Shown: positions 41,447-53,596, numbered from the stretch's first letter. The stretch: 64,000 bases of DNA from Piscicola geometra (GCA_943735955.1 OX030959.1:2897772-2961771), one strand, 5' to 3'. Program-made: numbers and translations. Notes: generated by a model from the letters alone, not told the origin.

Positions 41447-42567
41447 CTCTCTCTCTTTTCTTTCTTCCTTTTCCTATCTCTTGTGTCCTTTCACTCTCGC
41501 ATAGCAATTTATTACTTTTTGAATTATCCTTCTTTCTTCAATTTAGTGTTTTTTGCATCGAATTTTAATTTTTGTTCACTTTTATCACTTTTCGTTTATA
41601 ATGTTGTTACACCGGAGTGATGCTCAATTGCGCATGCGTCTCTCATCTCACACGCACCACCACTTCTCACCCTCTCAATCGTTACTGTATTCGCCATTGC
41701 ACAAGCCCCCTCCCACGAATCTCAATCATCCATCCTTCCATCCACTCTCACTTCCCACCCTATCTCTCTAATTCACTCTTCCTCTTTCTCTCCACATCAA
41801 CTCTTTCTTCCTCCAACACCACCACTACCACCATCACACCGCCTTCATTTACTTTCTCGAGCCGGCCGCCTTACCTACCTTGCAACGACATATCTACCCT
41901 AGCATTTGTTATATATTCGAACTGCCTTAAGGACTTTTCAACTTCTAATTAAAATTTTTAATGAATTATTGGCATAATTTATTTTGATATCACTCCATTT
42001 GCATTTCTTTTATAGATGTTTTATAGTTTTGAGTTTTGCCAATTTTTTCTCGTCTAAGCTGATCTTATATAAAAGTAGCGTGAAATTTTGTGTGTGTGCG
42101 TGTGTGTGTGTGTATGTGTGTGTGTTCGTATGTATGTGATTGCATTAAGGTATGTGATTGCATTAAGGTATGTGATTGCATTTAGGTATGTGTGGCAATC
42201 CATCTTGCAATTGTCATAAACACATGAACACTCAAGGGGCATTGCAGACGAATATTTATTGGTTATTTATATCCTCAAGGCCGTCTTGTTTCTTGGAGGT
42301 TTCACATGATATTCTGGCATGCCTCATTCAACCTTGCAACAGTCGCTAGCTGAAGGGAGTTTAGTAGAAACTCTGATGTCAAAGTTTTTTTTAATAAACA
42401 TAAGAAATATTTTTAGTTTAGACACCCACAGAAAAATAACTTATCATTTAACAAATATTACATTCGAATAAATATGTTGCAAAACCGTAACTAAGTTACA
42501 GGACGTTAGTGACAAATGGCATATTTTCAAATTTAAAATCAAGAAATCATAGAAATTCTATGATAGA
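41392..42567. other. Intergenic between BCL9-like gene and RABL3
   Basis: No gene seen. A (CT)n run at 41397-41457 follows the BCL9-like stop codon. At 42132-42193 an 18-bp unit (TATGTGATTGCATTAAGG) is repeated about 3.5 times. The remainder is probable 3' UTR and AT-rich spacer. Confidence 0.6.
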
Positions 42568-43235
42568 ATGAATTCTCATGACAAAGTCAAAATAATTGTA
42601 GCTGGCGATTCAGGTTACTTTCTATAATGAAGAATTCATAGGTTTGCTTTTTACATCATTCTTTTCAAATTATTAAAAAATATTTCCTAAGGTGTTGGAA
42701 AAACCTCCCTGGTGAGTTTGCTTTGCCACAATGAGCCTCTGAGTTGTCCCTACTGGACCATTGGCTGCTCTGTTGATGTCAAGGTATTGAGCTTCACTTT
42801 TAAATCCCCACATAAATTGCTTTTATTTCTAAAATAAAAATAAATGCTTTTTTTTAATGTATTAATATATAAAATCCAATATTTCCAGTTGCATGAGTTC
42901 AAGGTAGGCACTTCCCAGGAGAAGACCTTCTTCATCGAGTTGTGGGATGTGGGGGGCTGGGCTGCCCACAGGAACAGCAGGAACCTTTTCTACCAGTCCG
43001 CCAATGGTTCAAACAATTTTATTTTATTTTTTTGCTATATTGTTTTCATGAAGTGGTTTCAGATCTTCTCATCTCTAGAGTATCAAGACTTGGTTTTAAC
43101 CATCACTCCATCATCATTCATAACACCATCTCTGTCCACAATTCTTTATATTTCTTTTTCTTACTCATAAATTTATCATTTTTTCAATAATTTTCTTCAC
43201 CATAACCACATTTCAGCTTCATTGCACATCGACAA

Positions 43236-43313
<78 letters not shown>

Positions 43314-46300
43314 ACACACACACACATTCACACACACACCCATCATAGGCATCATCCTGGTGCACGACCTGACGAACCGCAAGTCGCACCAGAACATGCA
43401 CAAGTGGCTGATGGAGGCACTCAACAAGGACGCCACCTACGAGGAGCTGCTGTGAGTTGGGATGTGCTGGGTTGCGTTGAGCAGTTGGACTACATAGTTG
43501 TGCTTGCAAATCTAATTCAATATTTATTAAATTATAATAATTATGATTATTAATATTTATTTATTTATTATTCGATTATTTTGATTAAATTGTTCCTAAC
43601 TGAGTGGTCTTGAAGCTCGCCTGGGACTACACCACATAATAATCTTCGTCGCTGTATTCTATCGTATTCTATCTATTGTATATCTTTTTATTACTACTTA
43701 TTACTACCCTTTTTATTGTTTATTTCTATGCAACGTCATGAATATTCAGATAGATCTTTATAATTTATAGTTATTCTTTATATAACCAAAACTATCATCA
43801 CCACTACCACTACAATTTTTCGCACCATTACCCTAAAAACCACTCCACCCCCTCCCCCCTTTCCAAAGACCACCACCTCCCCCATCATCACCAACATCGA
43901 CTACAGCTCACTAGACTACGAGCAGATGGCAGGCAGGGTGAGTGGCTTGCCGGTGTTGGTGGTGGGCACGAAGATGGACAGTCTGAAGGGCGCGCCTAAG
44001 GACCACCTACACAAGAGGGTCTCCTCAATGGCTCAGGAACTGGGCGCTGATGAGATTTCTCTGGTGAGTTGGCTGTTGTGAATGGGTGGGTTGGCGTGTA
44101 AGATATGGGTGGGTAGGAGTAGTGGTGTGTATGGGTGTATTGAAGTGGTTGGGTGTGGATGGGTGGGTAGGGGGGTTGGATAGGTGAGTGTGTGAGTTGA
44201 AAATAAATTTTTTAGTCAGTCAAGATACAAATTCGAAAACGTCTTACAATTCGACTGACACACTTATTTAAATTTGTTTATAGCGACTAGTTCTTCCACA
44301 CGTTTAAAACAACATATTAAAAATTTTACATCAGAATTTTTATTTCCCTTTTTAAGCAAATAAAATTTCACTATTGAAAAGGGTACAGCCCAAAAAACGC
44401 TTTAACCCATTAACGCATACTGTCCTTTTTTAAGGACAGCAATAAAAAGTTTTTTTTATAATAGTTATTTTGATTATATTTATTATCTTTGCAACTAATC
44501 CAGTCCTATATAAACTGAAGTCTATGTTTAAAAAAATTTTGTGATTTGAAATTGATAGATTATTTCGATATTCTGATTTTTCAAGGCGATAGCTAAATTT
44601 TTTGTGTTTTTGTCATGGCTCATGAAAAAAAGTTAGTTATAATTTTATTTAATGTCTACTATTCGTAATGTATAATATTATTTTATTGTTATTCATTCTT
44701 ACATCTTATTTTAAAATAAATTTCATTTTACATGTAATATTATTTCCAAAAACTGTGTTTTATTGAGTGTCCTTTTTTAAGGACACTATGCAGTAATACT
44801 GATGGTAAAAACAATTATTTTTAGATTCGCTCTTCATGAAGTTCTTAGTATTTTGGAAGATGACAATGATTTCTCTTCAGCAGATACAGTTCTAATAGTT
44901 TAAACGACAAATCAAAATTTGAAAACATGTCTTCCTTCACATTGTTTAATTAATTTTGTTATGTAACAGTCATCAAGTTGATAACTATACAGTATAGCTA
45001 GTTTGTGTCCATGGTCGCTTTGTTCGCAGTAAATCCTGCGGTTTGCTAAAGGAGCAAACCTGAAAGCATAATTATAGCCTATACTCATTCTTTCAGGCAA
45101 TCAATCAATCAATCAAATAACTTTCTATAGCGCTCCACCCTCAAATTCAAGAGGCTATGTTCCTTTGGCAAATCGCAGGATGTATTGCGAACAAAGCGAC
45201 CATGGACACAATCTAGCTGTAAGCAATGCTATAACTGTCAACAGATTTGAATAATTATTAAGATATTTTCATTGCAATGACAAAGAGAAAATTAATAAGT
45301 TAGGCAGAATGGCCAAAGTGCGTCCATTATTTGATGCTATGAATGAAAGATTTCACAAGTTTTAGCCCAAAGAATTCATTTGGCAATTGATGAATCAATC
45401 GTGCCATATTATTGGAGGCATTCGTCAAAAGAACTTATCAGAGGGAAACCTATAAGGTTTGGGAATACAGTTTGGCGTCTAAATAATAGGCTTGGTTATT
45501 TGGTAAACCCATATCAAGGAGCATCAGAAGAGTGCAACAGCGATTTAGGCCTTGGTGGATCGGTGGTATCCAAACTAATAAGATCATTTTATTAGTCAAA
45601 TTGGAGATGGGCAAAAAAGATGCAAGCAATGTGGAAAGAAAGTGCAAAAGAAATGCCCTAAATTTAATGTAGCTTTACATTTTGAGTGCTTCAGCATCTA
45701 CCACGAATCGTGATTACCGTCAGTAGCAATGCATAGTGTCCTTTTTTAAGGACATTTTTTATTTTCATCATAACTTTTTTTGTATAAAATATTTCAGAAT
45801 AATTTTTTGATTTTATTTTTTAGAATAAGTTTTTCAATAAAATGTAAAAAAATTATTTAATTCCTTTGAGTCATGCGTTAATGGGTTAAAAAGAGCGCAC
45901 GTCTCCCTCATTCGACAATTTCATTGAAAAACTAGTTTTCTAAAATGTTTTGCACAATATCTCAATAACCTAGAAATTTTTTCTTTTTTTTTAAAGCAAC
46001 GAAAATACTTTTTTTAGGCAGTCAAGATACAAATTCAAAATCGTCTTTAAATTTTTTTATATAAACAAGTTATTTCACACCTTTAAGAAAAAATATTAAA
46101 AAGTTTAAATCAAAATTATTATTTATTATTTTTTTAGGCAGCTGAAATTTCGCCATTGAAAACGGTAATTATTACTTTCCGATTCCATGCACTAGAGCAG
46201 TGGCTCCCAACTTGTGAGTCGTGACCTATACGAGTTTGCCCGATGATTTTTAAGGTGTCGCAGACTTTCAGAATTCTGTTTGACAAATTAAATTTTAAAA

Positions 46301-47449
46301 ACTTGATATTAAGCTTATTCTCCCGTTCTAATGACACAATCAGTAGAAGAATATATTAAAGTTCTTAGGATATCCATGAAATGCAATTTGCTCTGTTGGC
46401 AATATTAAGTATTCAGCTTGATGAATCAACAGATGTAGCTAATTGTTTTTAGTTACTGGTTTATGAGAATTATATTAACGAAGGTGACTTTGAAAATGAT
46501 TTTATTTTTAAACCTCCTTAAACCACTACAGCTGTTCCTAATGTATTTGACATGGTTGGCTCGTTTCTGAAAGGGCATAATCTTTCCAGGAAATATGCAC
46601 AGATGGTGCTCTTGCAATGCTAGGATGCCAATCTGCATTTCAACTTTTGGTAATTAATGAATCATTAAATTCATCATTTTTATAATTCATCGACAAGTTT
46701 GAGAAAAAAAGACCTTGTCAGAGGAGTTTCAGGAAATAATTGTAAAATAGGTGACTTGAATTTCATAAAAGCGAGTGCATTAAAATGTTTTATAAACTTT
46801 GTAATGACTTGGATGCATCCTATAATGCTTTTTTATGGAATGTGAGATGGTTGTCTAGAGACAAAGTTCTGAAACGGGTTTATGATCTTCGTGATAAATT
46901 AAAAACGTAGGACAAGTTAGACCAAGGGGCCATGGTGCTAAAAAAGTTGACAGCCGCTTCCATATACATACTTTTAAAAAGAACTGTTTACCATTTTAAA
47001 GCACCTCTCAAATGCTTGAAACACCATCACATAAAGGACTCTTCCCACACACGTCACATCGCCCCTGCAACCAGCAATGCAGTCAAGCTGAACCGCTTCT
47101 TTGACAAAGTAACTCCGTTGTCTATCGAAATCATTCAAATAACTCGCATCTCAGAATTCTCTCTTATTTTATCTTTATCCCAATTCTAGTATTAAATCAT
47201 AAATAACTTCTTTGCAGGTAATAGAACAAAGATGCTATCAAGCGAAAGATATGGTTAGTAAATGACAGTCTTGAGATTTCGTTTATAAAATGTAGAAAAG
47301 AACATTTTCATTTATTCTTCACTCAAATAAACTACATTAACATGATATTATATTTACATTTATATAAACGTAGATTATCCACTATTTTCATTCCTTTACA
47401 GAATTCATCGCTCGAAAGAAGAAAACTTCACGGAATGTCGTGGAATTGA
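42568..47449 (+). CDS. RABL3: Rab-like GTPase 3
   Basis: RABL3 is an atypical small GTPase that acts in cell proliferation and as a chaperone partner in RAS prenylation. Exons: 42568-42613, 42692-42783, 42889-43006, 43349-43451, 43907-44063, 47037-47108, 47218-47253, 47402-47449; every phase matches and the product is 223 aa (human 236). Motifs: P-loop GDSGVGKTS, family-specific [18 protein letters not shown] in place of the usual [15 protein letters not shown], and GTKMD (NKxD equivalent). The C-terminal [12 protein letters not shown] block is highly diagnostic. There is no C-terminal CAAX or double-Cys prenylation motif, as in the family. The fifth intron is about 3 kb because of piggyBac and hAT insertions. 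The LRR-Ig gene begins 295 bp downstream on the same strand. Confidence 0.95.
43240..43337. repeat. (CA)n microsatellite before RABL3 exon 4
   Basis: Long CA run on the sense strand ending 12 bp upstream of the acceptor CATCATAG of exon 43349-43451. Confidence 0.95.
44402..45889 (+). mobile_element. Degenerate piggyBac transposon with TTAA duplication
   Basis: TTAA flanks both ends (44402-44405 and 45886-45889). The ends CCCATTAACGCATAC and, inverted, CCCATTAACGCATGAC form the terminal repeats. Transposase relics on the plus strand: [19 protein letters not shown] with GKPIRFG at about 45384-45470, LGLGGSVV at about 45548, and a C-terminal cysteine domain (CKQCGKK, then [11 protein letters not shown]) at about 45614-45712. 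Frameshifts and an internal deletion inactivate it. A palindromic motif TGTCCTTTTTTAAGGACA occurs three times, and an inverted pair of about 50 bp lies at 45000-45050 and 45163-45215. Confidence 0.9.
46198..46970 (+). mobile_element. hAT (ZBED5/FAM200-like) transposase pseudogene
   Basis: The left end CAGTGGCTCCCAACTTGTGA is a typical hAT terminus. Downstream fragments of a hAT transposase follow in order but in different frames and with stops: [36 protein letters not shown] and [20 protein letters not shown]. No intact right terminus was found. It lies in the same RABL3 intron as the piggyBac. Confidence 0.8.
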
Positions 47450-47743
47450 TCATTCGCATTCATTTTCAATAAAATATCAAACACTGCTTCAATGAAAATA
47501 AAATTTTATTAAAAAAAAATATATATAACACCTGAAAGTTACGCCAGAAAAAAGTAATAGATTTTTAAAAAGACAAATTCCGTACGACAATGCAGACTGC
47601 TGATGCGACGACGATGCTTGCTGGAGCTTGCTGCTGTTTACATTGTACCTCAGGGCTGTGCAGTCTTTTCAAAAATTTATCAGTCTTTCATCGCTTTTGC
47701 ATTCTTCTCGAAACTGTTCGAATTCACCTCCGACATTAGGAAA

Positions 47744-49891
47744 ATGGCAGACACGAAAGAATCACATAAGCGGGTTGACAAGCCGCCTGGAAAGACCGCC
47801 TGTTTGTACATCAGCTCCATCTTCTTGGTCACCATTGCCATCTCGACACTGAGTCTCCTGCGCCTTCTGATCTCCATCTGCCACTACGAGTACACCAACG
47901 GCAGAACCGTGTGTGCCCCTCAGAGCGTGGTGCTGCAGAAGCTGCCCGTTGAAATCCCATCGAAGACGCTCTTCCTCCGGGTCGGTGGGCTAGAGTACGA
48001 TGCTGCAGGTGATTCCTTCAGAGACAGCGGGAACGAGAATCTCAGCAAACACACTGAACACCGGCTGGAAGTCATCGACCGCTCAAACTTCTCTCGCTTC
48101 AAGGACCTCAAGGAGCTCGCCTTGATCCGCTGTGGCATCAAGAGAGTCGCCGAAATGGCGTTTGCAGATCTCTTGAAGCTGAAGAAACTTGATCTGCGCT
48201 TCAACCAGATCACGTCTCTCGGTGGATCAACATTCACCGGCTTAAACCTCACTCTCTTAGACCTTTCGCACAACCTCATTTTCAAACTATCAGCTTTTGC
48301 GTTCAGCGGGTCAATCATCAGATCTCTCTTCTTCAGCAACTCTTCTCACCTCCTCGAAATAGAACCCCTGACCTTCTCAAACTCCTCAGTAGAACACATG
48401 CGCATAGAATCTTCTAGAATCTCTTTTCTGTCCAACGAAACACTCGGTGATTTAGCCTCTAGTCTAGTTTCGCTCTCCATCATCAACCAGCAGACTCCAC
48501 TCGACATCCACCAGAACCTTTTCACCAACTTCAGTCTTCTTGCCATCTTAGACCTTTCCAATGCCAGTCTCGTGCACATAGATTTTCTGACGTCGACGCA
48601 TGCACGTGAGATTGTTCTCGGCCACAACGACATCACCAATGCATCAGACTACTACTCCGACACGGAAGGGTACAAGGGATGCATTTGAATTTGCAATATT
48701 CTATTGGAATAATAAATAATAGAATTTCAAATAAACTGCCTAGACTTTCACGATTTTAATAACATTTCATTGAATTGTGTGCAAGCATAAAAAATAAATA
48801 ATTTTATAATTCCACAGCAAAGTCTTACACCATGGAACAAAGAAGCTTTCTCTGGCAAGCACCCGACTGGTCTTTCTGCCTTCCTTCTTCATCAAGGGCT
48901 TCAGAAACCTGAGCCACCTCGACCTGAGTTACAACAAGTTAACCAGCATCGATGTTTCCCTCTTCAATCCCCTCCACGACCTCCAAGTTCTCGACCTCTC
49001 CAACAACAACATCTCCACACTAACCTCCTTCAACAACAACACCCTTTCATACAATCTATCCTGCCTTTATCTCCACAACAACAACATCAGAACGCTGTCG
49101 GAGCAAACCATGTCGATCATCGTTGGTTTGAGAGAATTCACTTTCCAACAGAATGTTCTGCATTGTAACTGCGAAGTGAAGTGGTTAGCTTCGTTCATTA
49201 AAGACGTTCCAATGGGAAGAGAGGCTGTGAAGGACTGGCAGCACATCAACTGTTCCACTCCCCTCAACGTCTCACTCGTCAAGGTTTCTAATAGCTCATG
49301 CTTTAGTGAGTTAAATTGTTTTTTTTCTTAATTCTTAACAAAACTCACTCAAACCCACGCATGCAGTTGAACACAGAAGACTTCGTGTGCACACCGCCTG
49401 GTGCGATGAAGACATCTCACAAGGAGGTGCTGGAGGAGAAGGGAGTGGTGTTGTCGTGTGAGGTTTCCAGTGACCCTGCCTCCAACATCACCTGGAGGAA
49501 TGACCTAATGCACCAACACAACACCTCCCTCTCTTACCCGAACCTCTTCAACATCTTCAAAATCACCGACAACTACTCCAATGACTCCAACAAGAGCGAC
49601 TCGAGCGTGCACAAGATTTCGCTGGAAATGCTCGTCCTCGTCGATGAGTTCACCACCAGATCGCAGCTCTTCGTCAGTTTTCCCGGCAACTACACCTGCC
49701 ACGCCAGCAACATCGTCGCCACAGCGAACCACACCTTCAACACAGACCTCCTCACGCTCACAGGCGCGCACTTCAACAGAGGCGCTGAGAAGGCGGAGGT
49801 TTTGTCGAGTTACGAAGGGGCGCTCCTGGTGGCAGTGCTGCTCATCCTGCTGGGCCTGCTCGTCAACAGGGACTCTCACACCTTCGAGTGA
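47744..49891 (+). CDS. LRR-Ig single-pass membrane protein
   Basis: Probable cell-surface adhesion or receptor-modulating protein of the LRR-Ig class (LINGO/LRIG/AMIGO-like), orthology not assigned. Exons: 47744-48669, 48818-49283, 49367-49891; 638 aa. The start chosen has a good context (AAAATGG) and precedes a hydrophobic segment (ISSIFLVTIAISTLSLLRLL) at residues about 22-45 that can act as an uncleaved or late-cleaved signal. About ten leucine-rich repeats follow (LKELALIRC, LKKLDLRFNQI, LSHLDLSYNKL, LQVLDLSNNNI). Then come an LRR C-terminal cap (CNCEVKWL, NCSTP, FVC), one Ig domain (LSCEV, ITW, YTCHASN), many N-glycosylation sites, a transmembrane helix (LLVAVLLILLGLLV) and a tail of only about eight residues. 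A longer in-frame start exists at 47603 but would place about 47 residues ahead of the hydrophobic segment. Confidence 0.8.
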
Positions 49892-50000
49892 CCTCTTTGC
49901 CGTTCATCGATTACCTCTTTCAAGCCAACACAATCTCCTGTGAATAATCTTTCTTGCATCTTTTTTAAACACAATCTTTTTCAACTTCATCTGTCCATGG

Positions 50001-50052
50001 TTAGGGTTAGGGTTAGGGTTGGGGCTAGGGCTAGGGTTAGGGTTAGGGTTAG
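50001..50052. repeat. Interstitial telomeric repeat (TTAGGG)n
   Basis: About nine TTAGGG-type units, with GGGGCT variants in the middle, lie 110 bp after the LRR-Ig stop codon, within its probable 3' UTR. The DNA on both sides is ordinary single-copy-looking sequence. Confidence 0.9.
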
Positions 50053-51375
50053 AAGATTCATCTTCATTCCACATCTTCAATAGACCGCCAATAAGAGTTA
50101 TTTCATGGATTTAAAACAATGCCATTCAATCATTTGTAAGACTTTGAGGTTGTATGCCAGTGTATTTGCCAACAAACAATTCCTCCCATTCAAACATTCA
50201 TTGAACCCCATCAAACTACATTTCAATTTGCTTCCTTGAAATTTCTACTTCTATCTAAATACTCTTGTTAATTCTTTTTTTCTTTTTGTTTCTTCCATCA
50301 CTTGAGATGGTTTTCCAAACCTCTCCTCACTGTCCGTCTCCAAGACAGTTTGGTCCCAATCGAATAAGAGAGTTTTCATCTGAATTATTTCAAACGTATT
50401 AAAAGCATCTTTTATTCACAAATCTTGGTTGAAACTCGCTTGCACTATAATTTCCATCTGCAACAATTTATTTATTAATTATTCTAGTTTTATTTTTACA
50501 TTTGATCTGTGCTGTTAATACCAATAAAGTTTTATTCAAAAGTCATTACTTTAAAAGAACAGCTTTAACGAAAAAAACTAGGTTAATGATTTCTTACAAT
50601 TTAATGAAATTCAACCTAATCATCATAATCAAATACAGCATCGTCATCTTCATCTTATTTTCTAACTCCATCATCATCATCCCCACCACCACCATCACCA
50701 TCATCATCATCTTGATCTTCCCTATCCTCCCTCACATCAGTCTCTTCATCAGCCTCATGATGTTATTGTGTACGCATGTGTACGCTTGTACGCTCAGGTA
50801 GCTGGTTGCATGGTGCAGACAGCTTAAATGTTTACTTTCGGTTGGGAAATTCATCTTTTTTAAATTCACTTTTAAACCAATCAAAAACGTTTATAATAGA
50901 TTGAAAATAGCGAATAAGTAATTTATCATGAAGTGTGTAAAGTTGTAAATCTTCAGTTTACACCTACCTATGTCTGAATCTGTAACGAAGCTGCCTTGAA
51001 GTAAGTGTTAATTAGGAGTTGTGTAACCATTAAAAAATTGCAAGTAAATTTTCTACTTTGAATTAAAAATCTATGTTCGCGCAGCCTGCTGTAGCAATGC
51101 GTATCCCACCGAAACATTTAACCACGCTGTAGAGTGACTAAGAGCATGTGGGTGGAAAGAGTTTTGAAGCAATTGGAGCAGACTGTTTCAATTCTAAATG
51201 TATTTCATGCCATTTTCACCTAACCCCTTCACAACCACCTACTCTCGAATACTTCCTCTTAACCACCTCCTTAACAAACTTTTCAAAACCACCTTCTAAA
51301 AACCACCTTTTTCAAAATCTCTCAATAACCACTCCACACTATCACTTTTCAAAAACCCTCTTACAATCACTTTCT
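50053..51375. other. Intergenic, no gene seen
   Basis: AT-rich spacer with a short (CAT)n run near 50668-50712. It probably holds the rest of the LRR-Ig 3' UTR. No coding structure recognised. Confidence 0.6.
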
Positions 51376-52250
51376 TTAAGCCAATTCCTAACAACCACCC
51401 TATCACAACCACCTTTTCACAACCACCCTATCACAACCACCTTTTCACAACCACCCTATCACAACCACCTCTTCACAACCATTCCCACTCAACCATTCTT
51501 TCACAATCACTCTTTCACAACCACTCCTTCAATCATACCCTCACCACCACTCTATCACAACCTTTGCTTCACACCCACTCCTTCTCAACCACCCCTCTCA
51601 ACTCCTATCACTACCACCCTTTTTCAACCACCCCCTTTCAAGAACTCCTCACTACCATCGCTTCTCAACCAACTCCAGACAACCCCTTACTCAAAACCCC
51701 GTCTCTCAACCACCTCTTCAGAACCACTTTCACACAAAAAATTCCTCACAACCCCTACCTCACAACCATCACAACAGCCCCCTCACAACAACCCCCTCAC
51801 AACAACCCCCTCACAACAACCCCCTCACAACAACCCCCTCACAACAACCCCCTCACAACAACCCCCTCACAACAACCCCCTCACAACAACCCCCTCACAA
51901 TAACCCCCTCACAACAACTCCCTCACAACAACCTCCTCACAACAACCCCCTCACAACAACTCCCTCACAACCACCCTCTCACAACAACCCCCTCACAACA
52001 ACCCCCTCACAACAACCCCCTCACAACCACCCCCTCACAACAACCCCCTCACAACAACCCCCTCACAACAACCCCCTCACAACAACCCCCTCACAACAAC
52101 CCCCTCACAACAACCCCCTCACAACAACTCCCTCACAACAACCCCCTCACAACAACTCCCTCACAACAACCCCCTCACAACAACTCCCTCACAACCACCC
52201 CCTCACAACAACTCCCTCACAACCACCCTCTCACTCAACCACCCTCTCAC
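51376..52250. repeat. 14-bp C/A-rich minisatellite
   Basis: From about 51770 to 52250 the unit ACAACAACCCCCTC repeats about 34 times with CTC/CCACC variants. The preceding 400 bp hold older, diverged copies with longer spacers (CACAACCACC plus TTTCA or CTATCA). It stops about 15 bp before the first exon assigned to the aerolysin-fold gene. The Thr/Pro/Gln/Asn frames over it are artefacts. Confidence 0.9.
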
Positions 52251-52265
52251 TCATAAAGCACAGAC

Positions 52266-53596
52266 ATGAGGTTGAGTGGCATCGGCAGACGCAATGCCGA
52301 CAGAGACCCGATGGTCGACATCGAAAAACTCCTGCTCAAGTACGCATGGCAGGAACTCTCAGAAGCCAACATCTTCGACCGCATCTTCAAGAAAAAGAAG
52401 TTAGATTTCGTTTGAGAATTGTGAATTAGTTTATTCAAATTTTAAATCAAACGTTAAATTTGTCTCTTTTGAGTAAAATTAGTAAATTTAGTAAATTAGT
52501 TTCATTAAATTTTAAACCAAACGTTAAATCAATCGAAAATATTGATTTATCTGATTCAACATTCGTCTACTACACAGGTACATCCTGGAAGTGAACTGGA
52601 ACTATCTGGACATCACACACCGCCTCGCCTCCTTCAGAATACGAGAACACCCAAACAGTCTGATGGCTGGAGATTCCAACAGAAAGAAGGTTGACAGTTT
52701 GAGATCTAAGGTCCTGCAGAGAGACCTTTGTCTTTTCAGAACAGAGTTCCAAAACAGCTCCGAAAACACGCAGAATTTCACGTTGAAAGCTGAAAGAAAA
52801 ACCACGTCTAGGTGTGTTTCGTAGGAATTGGACCATTTATTTGAAATTTTGATAACCTCAAACATTGAAACCCGTAAACCAGGTGTGACGTTTCGATACA
52901 GAGGGGTTTCAGGATGGGCAGTAACGTGGACGTGAGACTGACGATTCCAACGGTACCCACCGCCTCCCTTCCTACCAGCACCGCTGAAGCGATGGACAGC
53001 TGCAGAATCACTGGCGGTCTCAGTGGCGAACTGCAGGTCAGCAAGACTACCAGCCAGACCTTCGAAGAAAACCTCTCTTGGGAAGTCAACAACCAGGTGG
53101 TGTGGTAGAACGATGGAATGGTGAAGATTAAAATTTTCAAATTGAAGCGCAGAATGTATAATTACAGTTCAATCATTCGGAAAATCTTGCGAGCTTTTGA
53201 TACTGTTATTTTTTTGTATATAAATATAAAGGATTGGGCGTAAAACAACTAAAACATAGAAATCCCATCTTTTGCCCTAAGGTGAGTGTGAGCAAGAAAT
53301 CTCGCGTAGTAGCCTCACTGCAGATCCGAGAAGAAGAAATGATGGCAGACTTCACCGTCTCATCCACCATCAAAGCCACCAACCACGTCATTCCAGTCTA
53401 CATCAAGGACCGAGGGAGCGGCAGAATCTTGGAGATTTTGGAAATTCCAGCGGCAAACCTGGCGGACATTCTGGGGGAGGTGCATGGCTTTGAGAGGGTT
53501 GAAGATTGCATAGTGGTTTGTCCAACGAAGGGAACCTTGAGGGCCATCTATGGAGCAGAACAGATGATCAAAGTGGAGTCTTTCCCGGAGGAGTAG
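52266..53596 (+). CDS. Aerolysin-fold (ETX/MTX2-type) beta-pore-forming-like protein
   Basis: Exons: 52266-52399, 52578-52811, 52883-53096, 53282-53596, with phases 2, 2 and 0; 298 aa. The N-terminal ~100 residues are not recognised. The middle, residues about 105-250, has the alternating Ser/Thr and hydrophobic strands of the aerolysin pore-forming module: a stretch rich in T and S, a GGLSGELQVS segment, a LSWEV strand, then a V-x-V-x-K turn with charged strands (VVASLQIRE). In the family this module oligomerises and inserts a beta-barrel. No signal peptide is visible at the chosen ATG, so either the protein is cytosolic, or a 5' exon lies upstream of the minisatellite (an AG sits just before the ATG). 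Such genes occur in many animals for defence or digestion; its activity here is unknown. Natterin-like membership is possible but no DM9 or jacalin-type repeats are seen. Confidence 0.6.

Noticed and set aside
47603..47743. Upstream in-frame start for the LRR-Ig protein
   Set aside because: It would put about 47 poorly coding residues before the hydrophobic segment; the 47744 ATG has a better context and position.
51148..52256. Thr/Pro/Gln-rich frames of 230-251 codons resembling a mucin
   Set aside because: Minisatellite translation; no signal peptide, no stable frame across unit-length changes and no cysteine-containing flanks.
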